Source: Streptomyces sp. GESEQ-35
Lineage (GTDB): Bacteria > Actinomycetota > Actinomycetes > Streptomycetales > Streptomycetaceae
NCBI RefSeq assembly: GCF_017948485.1
Contig: NZ_JAFFSX010000003.1
Location: 186,001 to 250,000 of the forward strand
Length of the DNA stretch: 64,000 bases
Reading direction: 5' to 3'
Shown here: positions 55,481-63,235 of the stretch, in pieces
Layout: every line of letters begins with the position of its first letter
Position numbering within the stretch: the stretch's first letter is position 1
Notes under the pieces: model-generated
Seen by the model: only the letters and a program-made list of their open reading frames with translations
Database searches by the model: none
Told to the model about the DNA's origin: nothing
Made by a program: the position numbers and the translations under genes

Positions 55481-56719
55481 ATGACCGACGCCCTGGCCGA
55501 GACCGAGACGGCGGACGAGGCCGTTCCCGACTTTCCGATGCCCCGGGCGGCCGGCTGCCCCTTCGCACCGCCCCCGGAGATGCTGAGGCTGCACGCCGAG
55601 AAGCCGGTCTCCAAGGTGCGGTTGTGGGACGGCAGCACGCACTGGCTCGTCACCCGGTACGCCGACCAGAAGGCCCTCTACGGCGACCAGCGCCTCAGCG
55701 TCGACACCACCCGCCCGGGCTTCCCCTATCTCAACGAGGCCTTCCGGGAGACGGCCGCCAAGACTCCGCCCTCCTTCCTCAACATGGACGATCCCGACCA
55801 CGCGCGCATCCGCCGGATGGTCACGGCCCCGTTCGCCTTCAAGCGCATCGAGGCCATGCGGCCCGCGATCCAGCGGATGACCGACGACCTGATCGACACC
55901 ATGCTGACGGGCCCGAAACCGGTCGATCTGGTGGAGGCGCTCGCGCTGCCGCTGCCCTCGCTGGTGATCTGCGAACTGCTCGGAGTGCCCTACGACGACC
56001 ACGACTTCTTCCAGCGCAACAGCAAGGTGAGCCTGCGCCGGGACGTGTCCGCCGGAGAGGTGCGGGACTCGTTCGGCGCGCTCTTCCAGTACCTCGACCA
56101 GCAACTCGACGCGAAACTCGCCGACCCCGCCGACGACATGCTCTCCGAGCTGGCCGCCCGGATGCGGGACGGCGACCTCAGCCGCCTGGAAGCCACCATG
56201 CTCGGCCTCCTGCTGCTCGGTGCCGGGCACGAGACCAGCGCCAACATGATCGCCCTGGGCGTCCTCGCGTTCCTGGAACACCCCGACCAGCTCGCCGTCG
56301 TCCGCGACACCGACGACCCGAAGGTCCTCGCGAGCGCGGCGGAGGAGATGCTGCGGTATCTGACCGTCGTCCACAACGGCCAGCGCCGCCTCGCCCTGGA
56401 GGACCTGGAGATCGACGGCCGGCTCGTCCGGGCCGGCGAGGGCATCATCATCCCGGGCGCCACCGGCAACTGGGAGTCCGGCGTCTTCCCCGACCCCGAA
56501 CGGCTCGACGTCCACCGGGACGCCCGCCACCACATGGCCTTCGGCTTCGGCATCCACCAGTGCCTGGGCCAGCAACTGGCCCGGCTGGAACTCCAGATCG
56601 TCTACAGCACACTCTTCCGCCGCATCCCCACCCTGCGCGCGGCCACCGAACCGGACAAGATCCCGTTCAAGGACGACGGCATCGTCTACGGCGTCTACGA
56701 ACTGCCGGTGACCTGGTAG
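55481..56719 (+). CDS. Cytochrome P450, CYP105-like
   Basis: 412 aa, soluble bacterial class I type. The N-terminus carries FPMPRAAGCPFAPPPE, as in CYP105 members. The I-helix has LLLGAGHETSANMIALG (acid/Thr-type proton relay altered to His-Glu-Thr), the K-helix ExxR is EEMLR, and the haem-thiolate loop is FGFGIHQCLGQQLA with Cys361. GAGGAG precedes ATG 55481. No ferredoxin gene follows directly, so electron partners must be elsewhere. The substrate cannot be told from sequence. Confidence 0.92.
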   Translation: MTDALAETETADEAVPDFPMPRAAGCPFAPPPEMLRLHAEKPVSKVRLWDGSTHWLVTRYADQKALYGDQRLSVDTTRPGFPYLNEAFRETAAKTPPSFLNMDDPDHARIRRMVTAPFAFKRIEAMRPAIQRMTDDLIDTMLTGPKPVDLVEALALPLPSLVICELLGVPYDDHDFFQRNSKVSLRRDVSAGEVRDSFGALFQYLDQQLDAKLADPADDMLSELAARMRDGDLSRLEATMLGLLLLGAGHETSANMIALGVLAFLEHPDQLAVVRDTDDPKVLASAAEEMLRYLTVVHNGQRRLALEDLEIDGRLVRAGEGIIIPGATGNWESGVFPDPERLDVHRDARHHMAFGFGIHQCLGQQLARLELQIVYSTLFRRIPTLRAATEPDKIPFKDDGIVYGVYELPVTW

Positions 56720-56841
56720 TACCGCGTAATTCATGGTCAGAATTTCAGCGGCTGGGCATCTTAATCCGATGCATAAAATAATCACCGCTGGCCAATATTC
56801 CCCCGAATGCCCGATGCCTTGCTCCCTCGGATGCTCGTTAG

Positions 56842-57021
56842 GTGGACGTGACTTGGGAGGAAAGGCATGCAGAAGAGGCTCACCCGCACTGCTCGGACCT
56901 GTTTGAGGACTTCCTCGAAGCGATCAGCAGTATCAAGAGTGAATATCTGCGGGCTACGCTGGACGGACTTGACACCGCCACCACAATCCCCACTCCAGTC
57001 CGAGGCTCACACTCTGGATGA
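56842..57021 (+). CDS. Candidate 59-aa small protein in the P450/DUF2637 gap
   Basis: The 332-bp gap 56720-57051 is less GC-rich than its neighbours. One frame from GTG 56842 encodes an acidic helical peptide (WEERHAEEAHPHCSDLFEDF, then LEAISSIKSEYLRATLDGLD). A competing frame from ATG 56867 has a better ribosome site (GGAGG six bases upstream) but a less protein-like product (MQKRLTRTARTCL). At most one is real. Neither resembles a family I know, and third-position GC is only about 60 percent in both. Confidence 0.25.
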   Translation: MDVTWEERHAEEAHPHCSDLFEDFLEAISSIKSEYLRATLDGLDTATTIPTPVRGSHSG

Positions 57022-57051
57022 AGCGTCCTGAGCCGAAGGAAGGAGTGATCA

Positions 57052-57756
57052 ATGGACAGGCTTCAGGACGACAATCTGCTGTATGCGGTGAATCAGAGCC
57101 CTGACGACACTCAGCCGCTCGACGCCCAGCACATGTGGCACATCCCCGACCCGATGATCTCGTCGGGCGGCTGGGATCTGGACCAAGAGCTGGCCCAGAT
57201 GCTGAACACGACGCCGCCAAGCGTGGTGGATCCCGTCCCTCCCCCGCTGGACAGCCACCGGCGCCCGCGCCGCCCGGTGAATCGCAGGCGGCCCCGGCCG
57301 GGCGTTCAGCTCTTCACCAGAAACCCGCGGGTCGTCACGGTCACCATCCTGGTGGCCATGATCACCATGTGCGCGGTGACGATGCTGTACTGGTCCATTT
57401 CTTATTCGTACGACCAACTGCGCACCATTGCACTGCTGGTGGTGTCCGAGAACCTGGCGCAATGGTGGCCGCTGACGGTGTACGGACCGTGGCTGGTGGC
57501 GGGTTTATCGATCTTGCGGGCATCCGTTCAGCGTCGAACCGCTCGGCGGTCCTGGGCCGTGATGCTGATCTCCTCCAGCACGGCGGTAGCTCTGTGCATC
57601 GGCCAGTCACCGCATTCTCTTCTTGCGATGGTGATCGTCGGGATTCCGCCGATCACCGCCCTGGTCTGTTTCCGTGAACTCGTCGGCCAGTTCTCGAACC
57701 GGGGGCCGAAGCACGCCGCCGACACCGTGAACGGGCCCAAGCAGACAAGGCCGTAG
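57052..57756 (+). CDS. DUF2637-like membrane protein
   Basis: 234 aa. A soluble N-terminal region of about 95 residues (acidic, then basic HRRPRRPVNRRRPRPG) precedes about four transmembrane helices (VVTVTILVAMITMCAVTMLY, WAVMLISSSTAVALCIG). The membrane part resembles DUF2637, a family linked to Streptomyces plasmids and integrated elements. Codon 152 (57505-57507) is TTA, making it a potential bldA target. GGAAGGAG lies just before ATG 57052. Confidence 0.65.
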   Translation: MDRLQDDNLLYAVNQSPDDTQPLDAQHMWHIPDPMISSGGWDLDQELAQMLNTTPPSVVDPVPPPLDSHRRPRRPVNRRRPRPGVQLFTRNPRVVTVTILVAMITMCAVTMLYWSISYSYDQLRTIALLVVSENLAQWWPLTVYGPWLVAGLSILRASVQRRTARRSWAVMLISSSTAVALCIGQSPHSLLAMVIVGIPPITALVCFRELVGQFSNRGPKHAADTVNGPKQTRP

Positions 57757-57775
57757 CCGGACCGGCGACGCCGGG

Positions 57776-59623
57776 TCAGGTTCGCTGGAAGAACTCCACC
57801 TCCGCCAGCGCCAGATGACGGCCCGGAGACAGACCGACGGCCGAGCGCAGGACCAGCCGTACCGTCTTCACGTCGCTGTACCCGGTCTCGATCGGCTGGT
57901 CGCCCGGTTTGTCGCTGAGGGTGAGCTCCTTGGTGTGCTTGGTGCCGTCCGCCGCCGTCACCTCCAGTTCCACCTGGAGTGCGCGTGCCTGGAGGGCGTA
58001 CTCCTGCGGCTCCTTGGACGCGCCGTTCGTGATGATCAGGTTGACCATCCGGAACGGCTTCCTGAAGGTGTACGTCACCGAGGCGCCCGTCGCGGGCGCG
58101 CCCCAGTAGCGGTTGTTCAGTCCGTCCGTGGTGTTCTTCGCCGGGTGCCCCGGCACCGAGGCGCTCGCCACGATGTCCATCGGCGTAATGGGCTTGGGCT
58201 TGCCCAGCTTGTCCCGGGTGTCCTCGACCAGGGCGCGGCCGGCCGGCAGCAGCAGGAAGCCGCCCGCGCACAGCGCCAGCACCACGAGCAGGATCACCAG
58301 GAACCGCGTCATCCCGCCCGAACTCGCCCGCACCCGGCGGCGGAACGGCCACACGGTCCGCCACCACGGCAGCGGGGCGGCCTTCGCGGTGGGCCTCAGC
58401 TCGGCCGCGCAGCGTCGGCAGAACCTGCGGTCCGGCTGGTTGGCCGTACCGCAGGCGGGACAGGGGAACCCCGTCCCCTCGTCCGTCACCTCCACCGGTC
58501 GCACAACGGGGCGCGGAGCCACCGCCTTCGCCGGGCGGACAGGCACGATGGCCTCCGGCGCCGAGGCCTCGGGGGTGGGGGTGGGGGTGGGGGTGGCCGG
58601 GGTCCGCGGGCGCGGTATGTCGCGGGCGGGGGAAGCGGGCGGAACCGGCGCGACGGGGGCGACGGGGGCGACTGGCGGAACGGGCGGGGTGCTGGGGGGT
58701 GGTGGTGATTCGGGTTGCGGGGTCTGCGGTGCGGGCGCTGGGGCTTGCGGGGCGGGTGCCGGGGCTTGCGGGGGGCGTACGGGCGTTCCGGGTGGTGCGG
58801 TGGGTGCGGACGCGGAAGGGCCGGACGGTGGCGTGGGGGGCGTGGACGGCCGCTCAGGGGGTGTGATGGGTGGCGTGGACGGCGCGGGTGGCGTGGTGGG
58901 TGGCGCGGCTGCGGTGGGGCGGGCTGCGTCACCGGCACTGGACGCGCTGGTTGTGTCGGCGGCGGTCGCGGCTGCCGGTCCAGGGGCGGACGCGCTGGTG
59001 GAGTCGGCGGCGATCGCGGCTGCCGGCCCAGGAGCAGACGCGCTGGTGGAGTCGCCGGCGATCGTGGCCGCCGGCCCAGGAGCAGACGCGCTGGTGGAGT
59101 CGCTGGCCGTCGCGGCCGTCGGACCATCGGTGGACGCGCCAGGGGACTTGTCGCCAGTCGTGGCTGCCGTTCCCTCGGCGGTTGCGCCGGTGGTCCCGCC
59201 CGGAGCGTCACCCGTCGTGGAGCCGCCGGTTGCGGAGTCGCCGGTCGTGCCGCCCGTGGTCGGGGCCTGCGCCGGGACAGGGGGCGTGGCGCCGGTCTGG
59301 GGCGGGGAGTTCGTGGGCTCGTCCTGGCCGGGGTCGGCGCCGGAGTGTGGGTCCGCGGGCTGCGTGGTGCTCGGCCTCCTCGCCTCGCCGCGGCCGAGGC
59401 CGGTCAGGCGGGCGCGCAGTGACGGGGTGCGTGGGGGCTCGGCGGACCCGGGCTCCTCCGCCGGGGGCGGTGAGGGGGTGGTCGGGGCCGGGGGCTCCGG
59501 CGTCGTGGGCGAGGGTGCGCTCGGGGTCGGTGTGGTGTCCGACCAGCCCAAGTACGCGCCGCAGTTGCCGCAGAAGTCGTCCGTGGAGCCGTTGGACGCC
59601 CCGCACGCGGGACATGCGCGCAT
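57776..59623 (-). CDS. Zinc-ribbon/discoidin membrane protein of the injection system locus
   Basis: 615 aa. An N-terminal zinc ribbon (CPACGASNGSTDDFCGNCG) is followed by a Pro/Ala/Thr/Ser-rich region of about 360 residues with a 16-residue tandem repeat. A second zinc ribbon (CPACGTANQPDRRFCRRCA) lies at about 388-406, a transmembrane helix (FLVILLVVLALCAGGFLLL) at about 440-458, and an outer discoidin (F5/8C, NADase-type) domain at about 475-615. It lies 4 bp after the tail protein gene stop, so it is the last gene of the baseplate operon seen here. It may tie the particle to the membrane or recognise surface sugars; this is inferred from domain order and location. Confidence 0.85.
   Translation of the reverse strand: MRACPACGASNGSTDDFCGNCGAYLGWSDTTPTPSAPSPTTPEPPAPTTPSPPPAEEPGSAEPPRTPSLRARLTGLGRGEARRPSTTQPADPHSGADPGQDEPTNSPPQTGATPPVPAQAPTTGGTTGDSATGGSTTGDAPGGTTGATAEGTAATTGDKSPGASTDGPTAATASDSTSASAPGPAATIAGDSTSASAPGPAAAIAADSTSASAPGPAAATAADTTSASSAGDAARPTAAAPPTTPPAPSTPPITPPERPSTPPTPPSGPSASAPTAPPGTPVRPPQAPAPAPQAPAPAPQTPQPESPPPPSTPPVPPVAPVAPVAPVPPASPARDIPRPRTPATPTPTPTPEASAPEAIVPVRPAKAVAPRPVVRPVEVTDEGTGFPCPACGTANQPDRRFCRRCAAELRPTAKAAPLPWWRTVWPFRRRVRASSGGMTRFLVILLVVLALCAGGFLLLPAGRALVEDTRDKLGKPKPITPMDIVASASVPGHPAKNTTDGLNNRYWGAPATGASVTYTFRKPFRMVNLIITNGASKEPQEYALQARALQVELEVTAADGTKHTKELTLSDKPGDQPIETGYSDVKTVRLVLRSAVGLSPGRHLALAEVEFFQRT
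58942..59133 (-). repeat. Four 48-bp tandem repeats
   Basis: Units begin at 58942, 58990, 59038 and 59086, with a degenerate fifth at 59134. Each encodes a 16-residue segment of the type DSTSASAPGPAAAIAA in the flexible stalk of the zinc-ribbon/discoidin protein. Units 2 and 3 are nearly identical, so copy number probably varies between strains. Confidence 0.85.
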
Positions 59624-59627
59624 GACG

Positions 59628-60191
59628 TCACCTCCCTTCGTCAGTGGGCGGGCCGGGCAGGACCTCCGCCCGGAACGCCGTGTGCACCGGGCACATGGCC
59701 CGGACGATCTCGCGGACCCTGTCCACGTCCACCTGCGCCTCGCGGCCCGGCCACACCCGGACCAGGATCTCGGCGGCGGGCTCCGGCGGCAGTTCGGCGC
59801 CGGCGGTGCCCGACCACCACGCGCCGCCTTCGCCGGTCACCTCGACGTGCACGCCGAGCGCGAGTTGCAGCGCCTCGACCAGCCCGCGCTTCGTGCCGCG
59901 CCACCGGTGCAGCTCCACCGCGCGGACGACCGCCTCGCGGCGCAGCTCCACGGGCCACGCCGGGTCGTCGGCGGCGCCCACCCACGACGCCAGCCAGGAC
60001 AGGAAGTCGGTCGGGGTCACCCGGGGGTCGAGGTATGCGGGCAGGTTGTCGAGGGTCGCGAAGACCGGGGCGAGGACGGTGTCGAGGCCGGCGGTGAACC
60101 GCTGCGCGAAGTCGTCGTCGGCGTACAGGGCGGGCAGTTGCCCACCGATCGGATACCTGCTCGGCAGACCGGGCACGGCGGCACGGCTCAT
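59628..60191 (-). CDS. Tail/baseplate protein I (gpI-like) of a contractile injection system
   Basis: 187 aa. The gpI-type layout is visible from RYPIGGQLPALYADDDFAQR, VTPTDFLSWLASWVGAADDP and the conserved RRWRGTKRGL-like block, here LHRWRGTKRGLVEALQLALG. It forms the edge of the baseplate wedge with gpJ. It lies 37 bp after the gpJ gene on the same strand. ATG 60191 gives the usual family length. Confidence 0.88.
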   Translation of the reverse strand: MSRAAVPGLPSRYPIGGQLPALYADDDFAQRFTAGLDTVLAPVFATLDNLPAYLDPRVTPTDFLSWLASWVGAADDPAWPVELRREAVVRAVELHRWRGTKRGLVEALQLALGVHVEVTGEGGAWWSGTAGAELPPEPAAEILVRVWPGREAQVDVDRVREIVRAMCPVHTAFRAEVLPGPPTDEGR

Positions 60192-60228
60192 CCCCGTACC
60201 TCCGTCCCGACAGCCATGTCACGCACGC

Positions 60229-62190
60229 TCATCCCCGTCCCTCCGGATCGAGCGCCGTCACGACCACCTGGTGCTGGTAGGAGAAGACCAGCGCGCCCGC
60301 GGACACGTCGATGCGGTCCGAGGGGGCGCCGCGGCGGCCGGTGATCGGGTCGGCGGGGAAGAGGAGGATCTCCTCCACGAGGGCGTTGCCGGTGGCGTTC
60401 TGGAGGATGCCGAAGACCTCGCCGTACTGGACCGGGCGTCCGAAGGGCCAGCCGGTGCCGTCCGGGCCGCCGTGCAGTGGGTTGAGGTGGCGGAACAGGG
60501 CGTCGAGGGCGTCGTCGCGGACCCGGTCGGTGTCGGCCGGTGCCGCCGCGAGACGGGCCACCACGGTGACGCCCTGGTAGACCGGCGGTTCCACGACGAG
60601 GCGGGTGCCGATCAGGCGTCTCTGGTCGAGGCTCGCGGTGATCGCTTCGAGGACCTGGTCGGAGGGGATGAGCTGCTCGAAGCGGAGCCGGTCGTCGCCC
60701 TCGTCGGCCACCGCGTCCGGCACCACGAGGACCCGTACCGCGCCCGGAGCGTCCGCGGCGGGCAGACAGCGGACCCGGCGTACCGAGGGCGCGGCCTGGC
60801 GGCTGATGATCTCGTAGTCCTCGGCGGTCACCGCGCGCTCCTGCATGCGCAGCACCTCCGGCGCCCGCAGCTTGGCGTTCTCCACCGTCTCACCGGCGAC
60901 GCCGCCGCGCGCCGCCTCCCGGTTGGTGACCTGTGCGATGTACGGAACGGAGCTGCGCAGCACGTTGATCGCGCCGCGGGCGACGTTGCCCGCCGGGCCG
61001 CCGCCGGTGCGGTAGCGGGCCACCCGTATCTGGGCGCCCTTGGGGGGCACGGCGCCGCACTGGCGCAGCGTGCCGTCCGGTTCGCGCAGGACCGGGGGGA
61101 AGCCGAACTCGCCGGTGGTGGCGTCGACGCGGACGTGCCGGTCGGCGGGGCCGGAGCGGCCGAAGTGGTCGACCACGTCCCAGTGTTGCCAGCCTTCGGG
61201 CGAGGACACCTCCACCACGGGAGGCTCGCGGTCGAGGAGGACCGGCGGGCGGCCGAGCCGGAACGTCTGCCCCGCGACGCCCTCCGAGGTGCCGAGCGGC
61301 ACATCGGTCACGGTCTCGGCGTGCTCGACGGACATGGTGCCGCCCACGGTGAACACCTCCGCCTCGCGCACCGTCGGGGACTCCGAGTAGAACGGCTGGC
61401 CCGGCTCCGGCTCGGTGACACGGCAGCGCAGCCAGCCGGCCCGGGTCCCGCCGATCACCGACGCGGTGTGTCCGGCCGTGACGTGCACGATGACCTCGCC
61501 GGGCCGGTTCAGGCCGCCGGTGGTGTCCGTACCGGTCTCGCACAGCTGCCAGCCGCCGCCGTCCCACGCCTCCCACACGAGCGGGGGCTGGCGCGGGTCC
61601 ACGCCGACGCCCTCGACGCGGCTGTCCAGACGCACCGCGACGATGCAGCGCGGGACCGCCGTGGGCAGGCCGAACAGCAGCGCGTCGCCGGGCTCCGGTG
61701 CCGCCTGGAAGCAGGGAATGTCATGGCCCTCGGCGAGCGTGCCGGTCATGTCGGTCTGCGTACCGGTCTTGGGAGCGGTCACCAGACGCGTCAACTCGCT
61801 GGGTACGACGCGCAGTTCGTCGGTGGTCGTGAACACCACGGCGTCGTCGTTCTCGCCGCCCGCGGTGGTCACCTCGGTGCCCGCGGTCAGCGTCACCGTG
61901 TCGGGCTGCGGCGCCGACAGCCAGAAGTCGACGTCGGCGAGGGCCGCGGCCGGCGGGAACAGGCGGATGCCCAACAGGTCGAGGAAGGCGGTGTAGTTCT
62001 TGTCCGGGACCCGGTTCAGCCGGTACAGCAGCTGGTCCACGAGGTAGGCGAACGTCTCGATCAGCGTGACGCCCGGGTCGGAGACGTTGTGGTCGGTCCA
62101 CTCCGGGGCGCGCTGCTGCACGTACCGCTTCGCCTCGTCGACGAGTTGCTGGAACCGTCGGTCGTCCAGGTTGGGGGAGGGCAGCGCCAT
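60229..62190 (-). CDS. Baseplate assembly protein J (gp47/gpJ-like)
   Basis: 653 aa. The N-terminus has the family marker DDRRFQQLVDEAKRYVQQRA and DPGVTLIETFAYLVDQLLYR. The central beta-rich domain and the C-terminal part (RMQERAVTAEDYEIISRQAA, RLIGTRLVVEPPVYQGVTVV) fit the putative baseplate assembly protein family of contractile injection systems. ATG 62190 overlaps the gp25 stop. It builds the baseplate wedges that link sheath and tube. Confidence 0.92.
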   Translation of the reverse strand: MALPSPNLDDRRFQQLVDEAKRYVQQRAPEWTDHNVSDPGVTLIETFAYLVDQLLYRLNRVPDKNYTAFLDLLGIRLFPPAAALADVDFWLSAPQPDTVTLTAGTEVTTAGGENDDAVVFTTTDELRVVPSELTRLVTAPKTGTQTDMTGTLAEGHDIPCFQAAPEPGDALLFGLPTAVPRCIVAVRLDSRVEGVGVDPRQPPLVWEAWDGGGWQLCETGTDTTGGLNRPGEVIVHVTAGHTASVIGGTRAGWLRCRVTEPEPGQPFYSESPTVREAEVFTVGGTMSVEHAETVTDVPLGTSEGVAGQTFRLGRPPVLLDREPPVVEVSSPEGWQHWDVVDHFGRSGPADRHVRVDATTGEFGFPPVLREPDGTLRQCGAVPPKGAQIRVARYRTGGGPAGNVARGAINVLRSSVPYIAQVTNREAARGGVAGETVENAKLRAPEVLRMQERAVTAEDYEIISRQAAPSVRRVRCLPAADAPGAVRVLVVPDAVADEGDDRLRFEQLIPSDQVLEAITASLDQRRLIGTRLVVEPPVYQGVTVVARLAAAPADTDRVRDDALDALFRHLNPLHGGPDGTGWPFGRPVQYGEVFGILQNATGNALVEEILLFPADPITGRRGAPSDRIDVSAGALVFSYQHQVVVTALDPEGRG

Positions 62191-62612
62191 CAGTCCGCGA
62201 CCAATTCCTCGGCCCCCTCCTCGGAGGGGATCGTGTAGAAGGGAAAGACCAGGTTGCGCCGGTCGTTGGTGGAACGCAGGGTGTAGTGCACGTCGATGTA
62301 GAGGGTGCCGTCCTCGATCGCGTCGAAGGCGACCACCACGTCGTCCACCGCGATCCGCGGCTCCCACCGCTCCAGGGCTTCACGCACCTGCTGTGCGATA
62401 CGTCCGGCGGTGGCGCCGTCGCCGGGGGCGAACACGTAGTCATGGATGCCGCACCCGAACTCGGGGCGCATGGGCCGCTCGCCGGGCGCGGTGCCGAGCA
62501 CCAGCCGGATCGCCTCCTCGATCTCCCGCTCCCGTTCGACCATGGCGATCCCCCCGGTCGGCCCGACCCGCAACGGAAACGCCCAGCCCCGTCCGATGAA
62601 CCGCTCGCTCAT
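62190..62612 (-). CDS. Baseplate wedge protein, GPW/gp25 family
   Basis: 140 aa. GWAFPLRVGPTGGIAMVERE at the start and EEAIRLVLGTAPGERPMRPE, FGCGIHDYVF complete the gp25 signature. It nucleates sheath assembly on the baseplate. ATG 62612 is fixed by the conserved MSERFIGRG opening. This start overlaps by one base the stop of a 37-codon mini-ORF that duplicates its own first codons. Confidence 0.92.
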   Translation of the reverse strand: MSERFIGRGWAFPLRVGPTGGIAMVEREREIEEAIRLVLGTAPGERPMRPEFGCGIHDYVFAPGDGATAGRIAQQVREALERWEPRIAVDDVVVAFDAIEDGTLYIDVHYTLRSTNDRRNLVFPFYTIPSEEGAEELVAD

Positions 62613-62725
62613 CACACACCCCCGATCAGCACGCTCGAAGCGCCGGGCAGAACCACAGCACCACACGCGGCCCGCCCGACCCGCAACGGAAGCAAACAAC
62701 CACGGCCGATGAACCGCTCGCTCAT
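62612..62725 (-). CDS. 37-aa chimeric mini-ORF, copy B (gp25 N-terminus + PAAR C-terminus)
   Basis: The ORF opens MSERFIGRGCLLPLRVG, identical to gp25 over its first nine residues, and closes CGAVVLPGASSVLIGGV, nearly matching the last residues of the PAAR protein (CGAMVVTGAMNVLIGGV). Start and stop each overlap their neighbours as TGATG. It arose by tandem duplication across the PAAR/gp25 boundary. Whether the peptide is made or matters is unknown; it could simply pass ribosomes from PAAR to gp25. Confidence 0.6.
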   Translation of the reverse strand: MSERFIGRGCLLPLRVGRAACGAVVLPGASSVLIGGV

Positions 62726-62838
62726 CACACACCCCCGATCTGAACGCCCGAAGCGCCAGGCAGAACCACAGCACCACACCCAGGGCGCCCGCCCGACAAC
62801 GGAACCAACCAGCCACACCGACTGATCCGCCCGCTCAT
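62613..62838 (-). repeat. Two tandem 113-bp units at the PAAR/gp25 junction
   Basis: Start codons at 62838, 62725 and 62612 are exactly 113 bp apart. Each unit holds the gp25 opening, a short divergent middle, then a PAAR-like ending with GGGGGTGTGTGATGAGCG at the boundary. The unit next to PAAR is the more diverged. Confidence 0.88.
62725..62838 (-). CDS. 37-aa chimeric mini-ORF, copy A
   Basis: Begins at ATG 62838, overlapping the PAAR stop, and reads MSGRISRCGWLVPLSGG then CGAVVLPGASGVQIGGV to TGA 62725. It has the same length and layout as copy B but is more diverged in the gp25-like half, so it is probably older. It carries no independent ribosome site and would be translated only by coupling. 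Confidence 0.5.
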   Translation of the reverse strand: MSGRISRCGWLVPLSGGRPGCGAVVLPGASGVQIGGV

Positions 62839-63155
62839 CACACGCCCCCGATCAGCACGTTCATGGCGCCCGTGACGACCATCGCGCCGCACGTGGACTG
62901 GTCGCGCTGGCGGGCGGCCGGCAGGCCGCCGATGAGTACCGGGCCGCCGGCCAGCGCGCCCGGGTTGGGCATGATCACGTTGCCCGGGCCCAGGGCCGCG
63001 TGCGGCGGGATCGGGCAGACGACCAGGCTGCCCACGACGGCGGCGGGGCGGCCGCCGATCAGCACGGTCGCCACCGACCTGGCGGCGGCGGGCGGCGGGG
63101 TGGTGACGGTGCCGCCGTGGTTGGTGGGGTCACCGGTACGGGCTGCGGCCGGCAT
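62838..63155 (-). CDS. PAAR-repeat spike tip protein
   Basis: 105 aa. PAAR-type segments are PAAARTGDPTNHGGTV, ATVLIGGRPAAVVGSLVVCP and NPGALAGGPVLIGGLPAARQ. The protein folds as a sharp cone that tips the spike and can carry effectors. AAGGAG lies ahead of ATG 63155. It follows the spike gene on the same strand, with an 80-bp gap containing a 13-bp triple repeat. Confidence 0.92.
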   Translation of the reverse strand: MPAAARTGDPTNHGGTVTTPPPAAARSVATVLIGGRPAAVVGSLVVCPIPPHAALGPGNVIMPNPGALAGGPVLIGGLPAARQRDQSTCGAMVVTGAMNVLIGGV

Positions 63156-63167
63156 GCGGTGCTCCTT

Positions 63168-63206
63168 ACGGAATCGGGAGACGGAGTCGGGAGACAGAGT
63201 CGGGAG
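63168..63206. repeat. Three 13-bp tandem repeats upstream of the PAAR gene
   Basis: ACGGAATCGGGAG (63168-63180), ACGGAGTCGGGAG (63181-63193) and ACAGAGTCGGGAG (63194-63206) lie directly before the ribosome site of the PAAR gene. They could be slippage-prone spacer DNA. Confidence 0.75.
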
Positions 63207-63235
63207 GGGGACGGCGGACGCTGGGCGGGGGGGGA

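Noticed and set aside
58942..59133. Regular repeats as a CRISPR array
   Set aside because: The repeats are contiguous, in frame and coding for a protein stalk; there are no spacers or cas genes.
58113..60344. 743-aa plus-strand Gly/Val-rich frame
   Set aside because: Antisense to the Pro/Ala-rich stalk and the tail protein gene; the Gly runs are complements of Pro codons.
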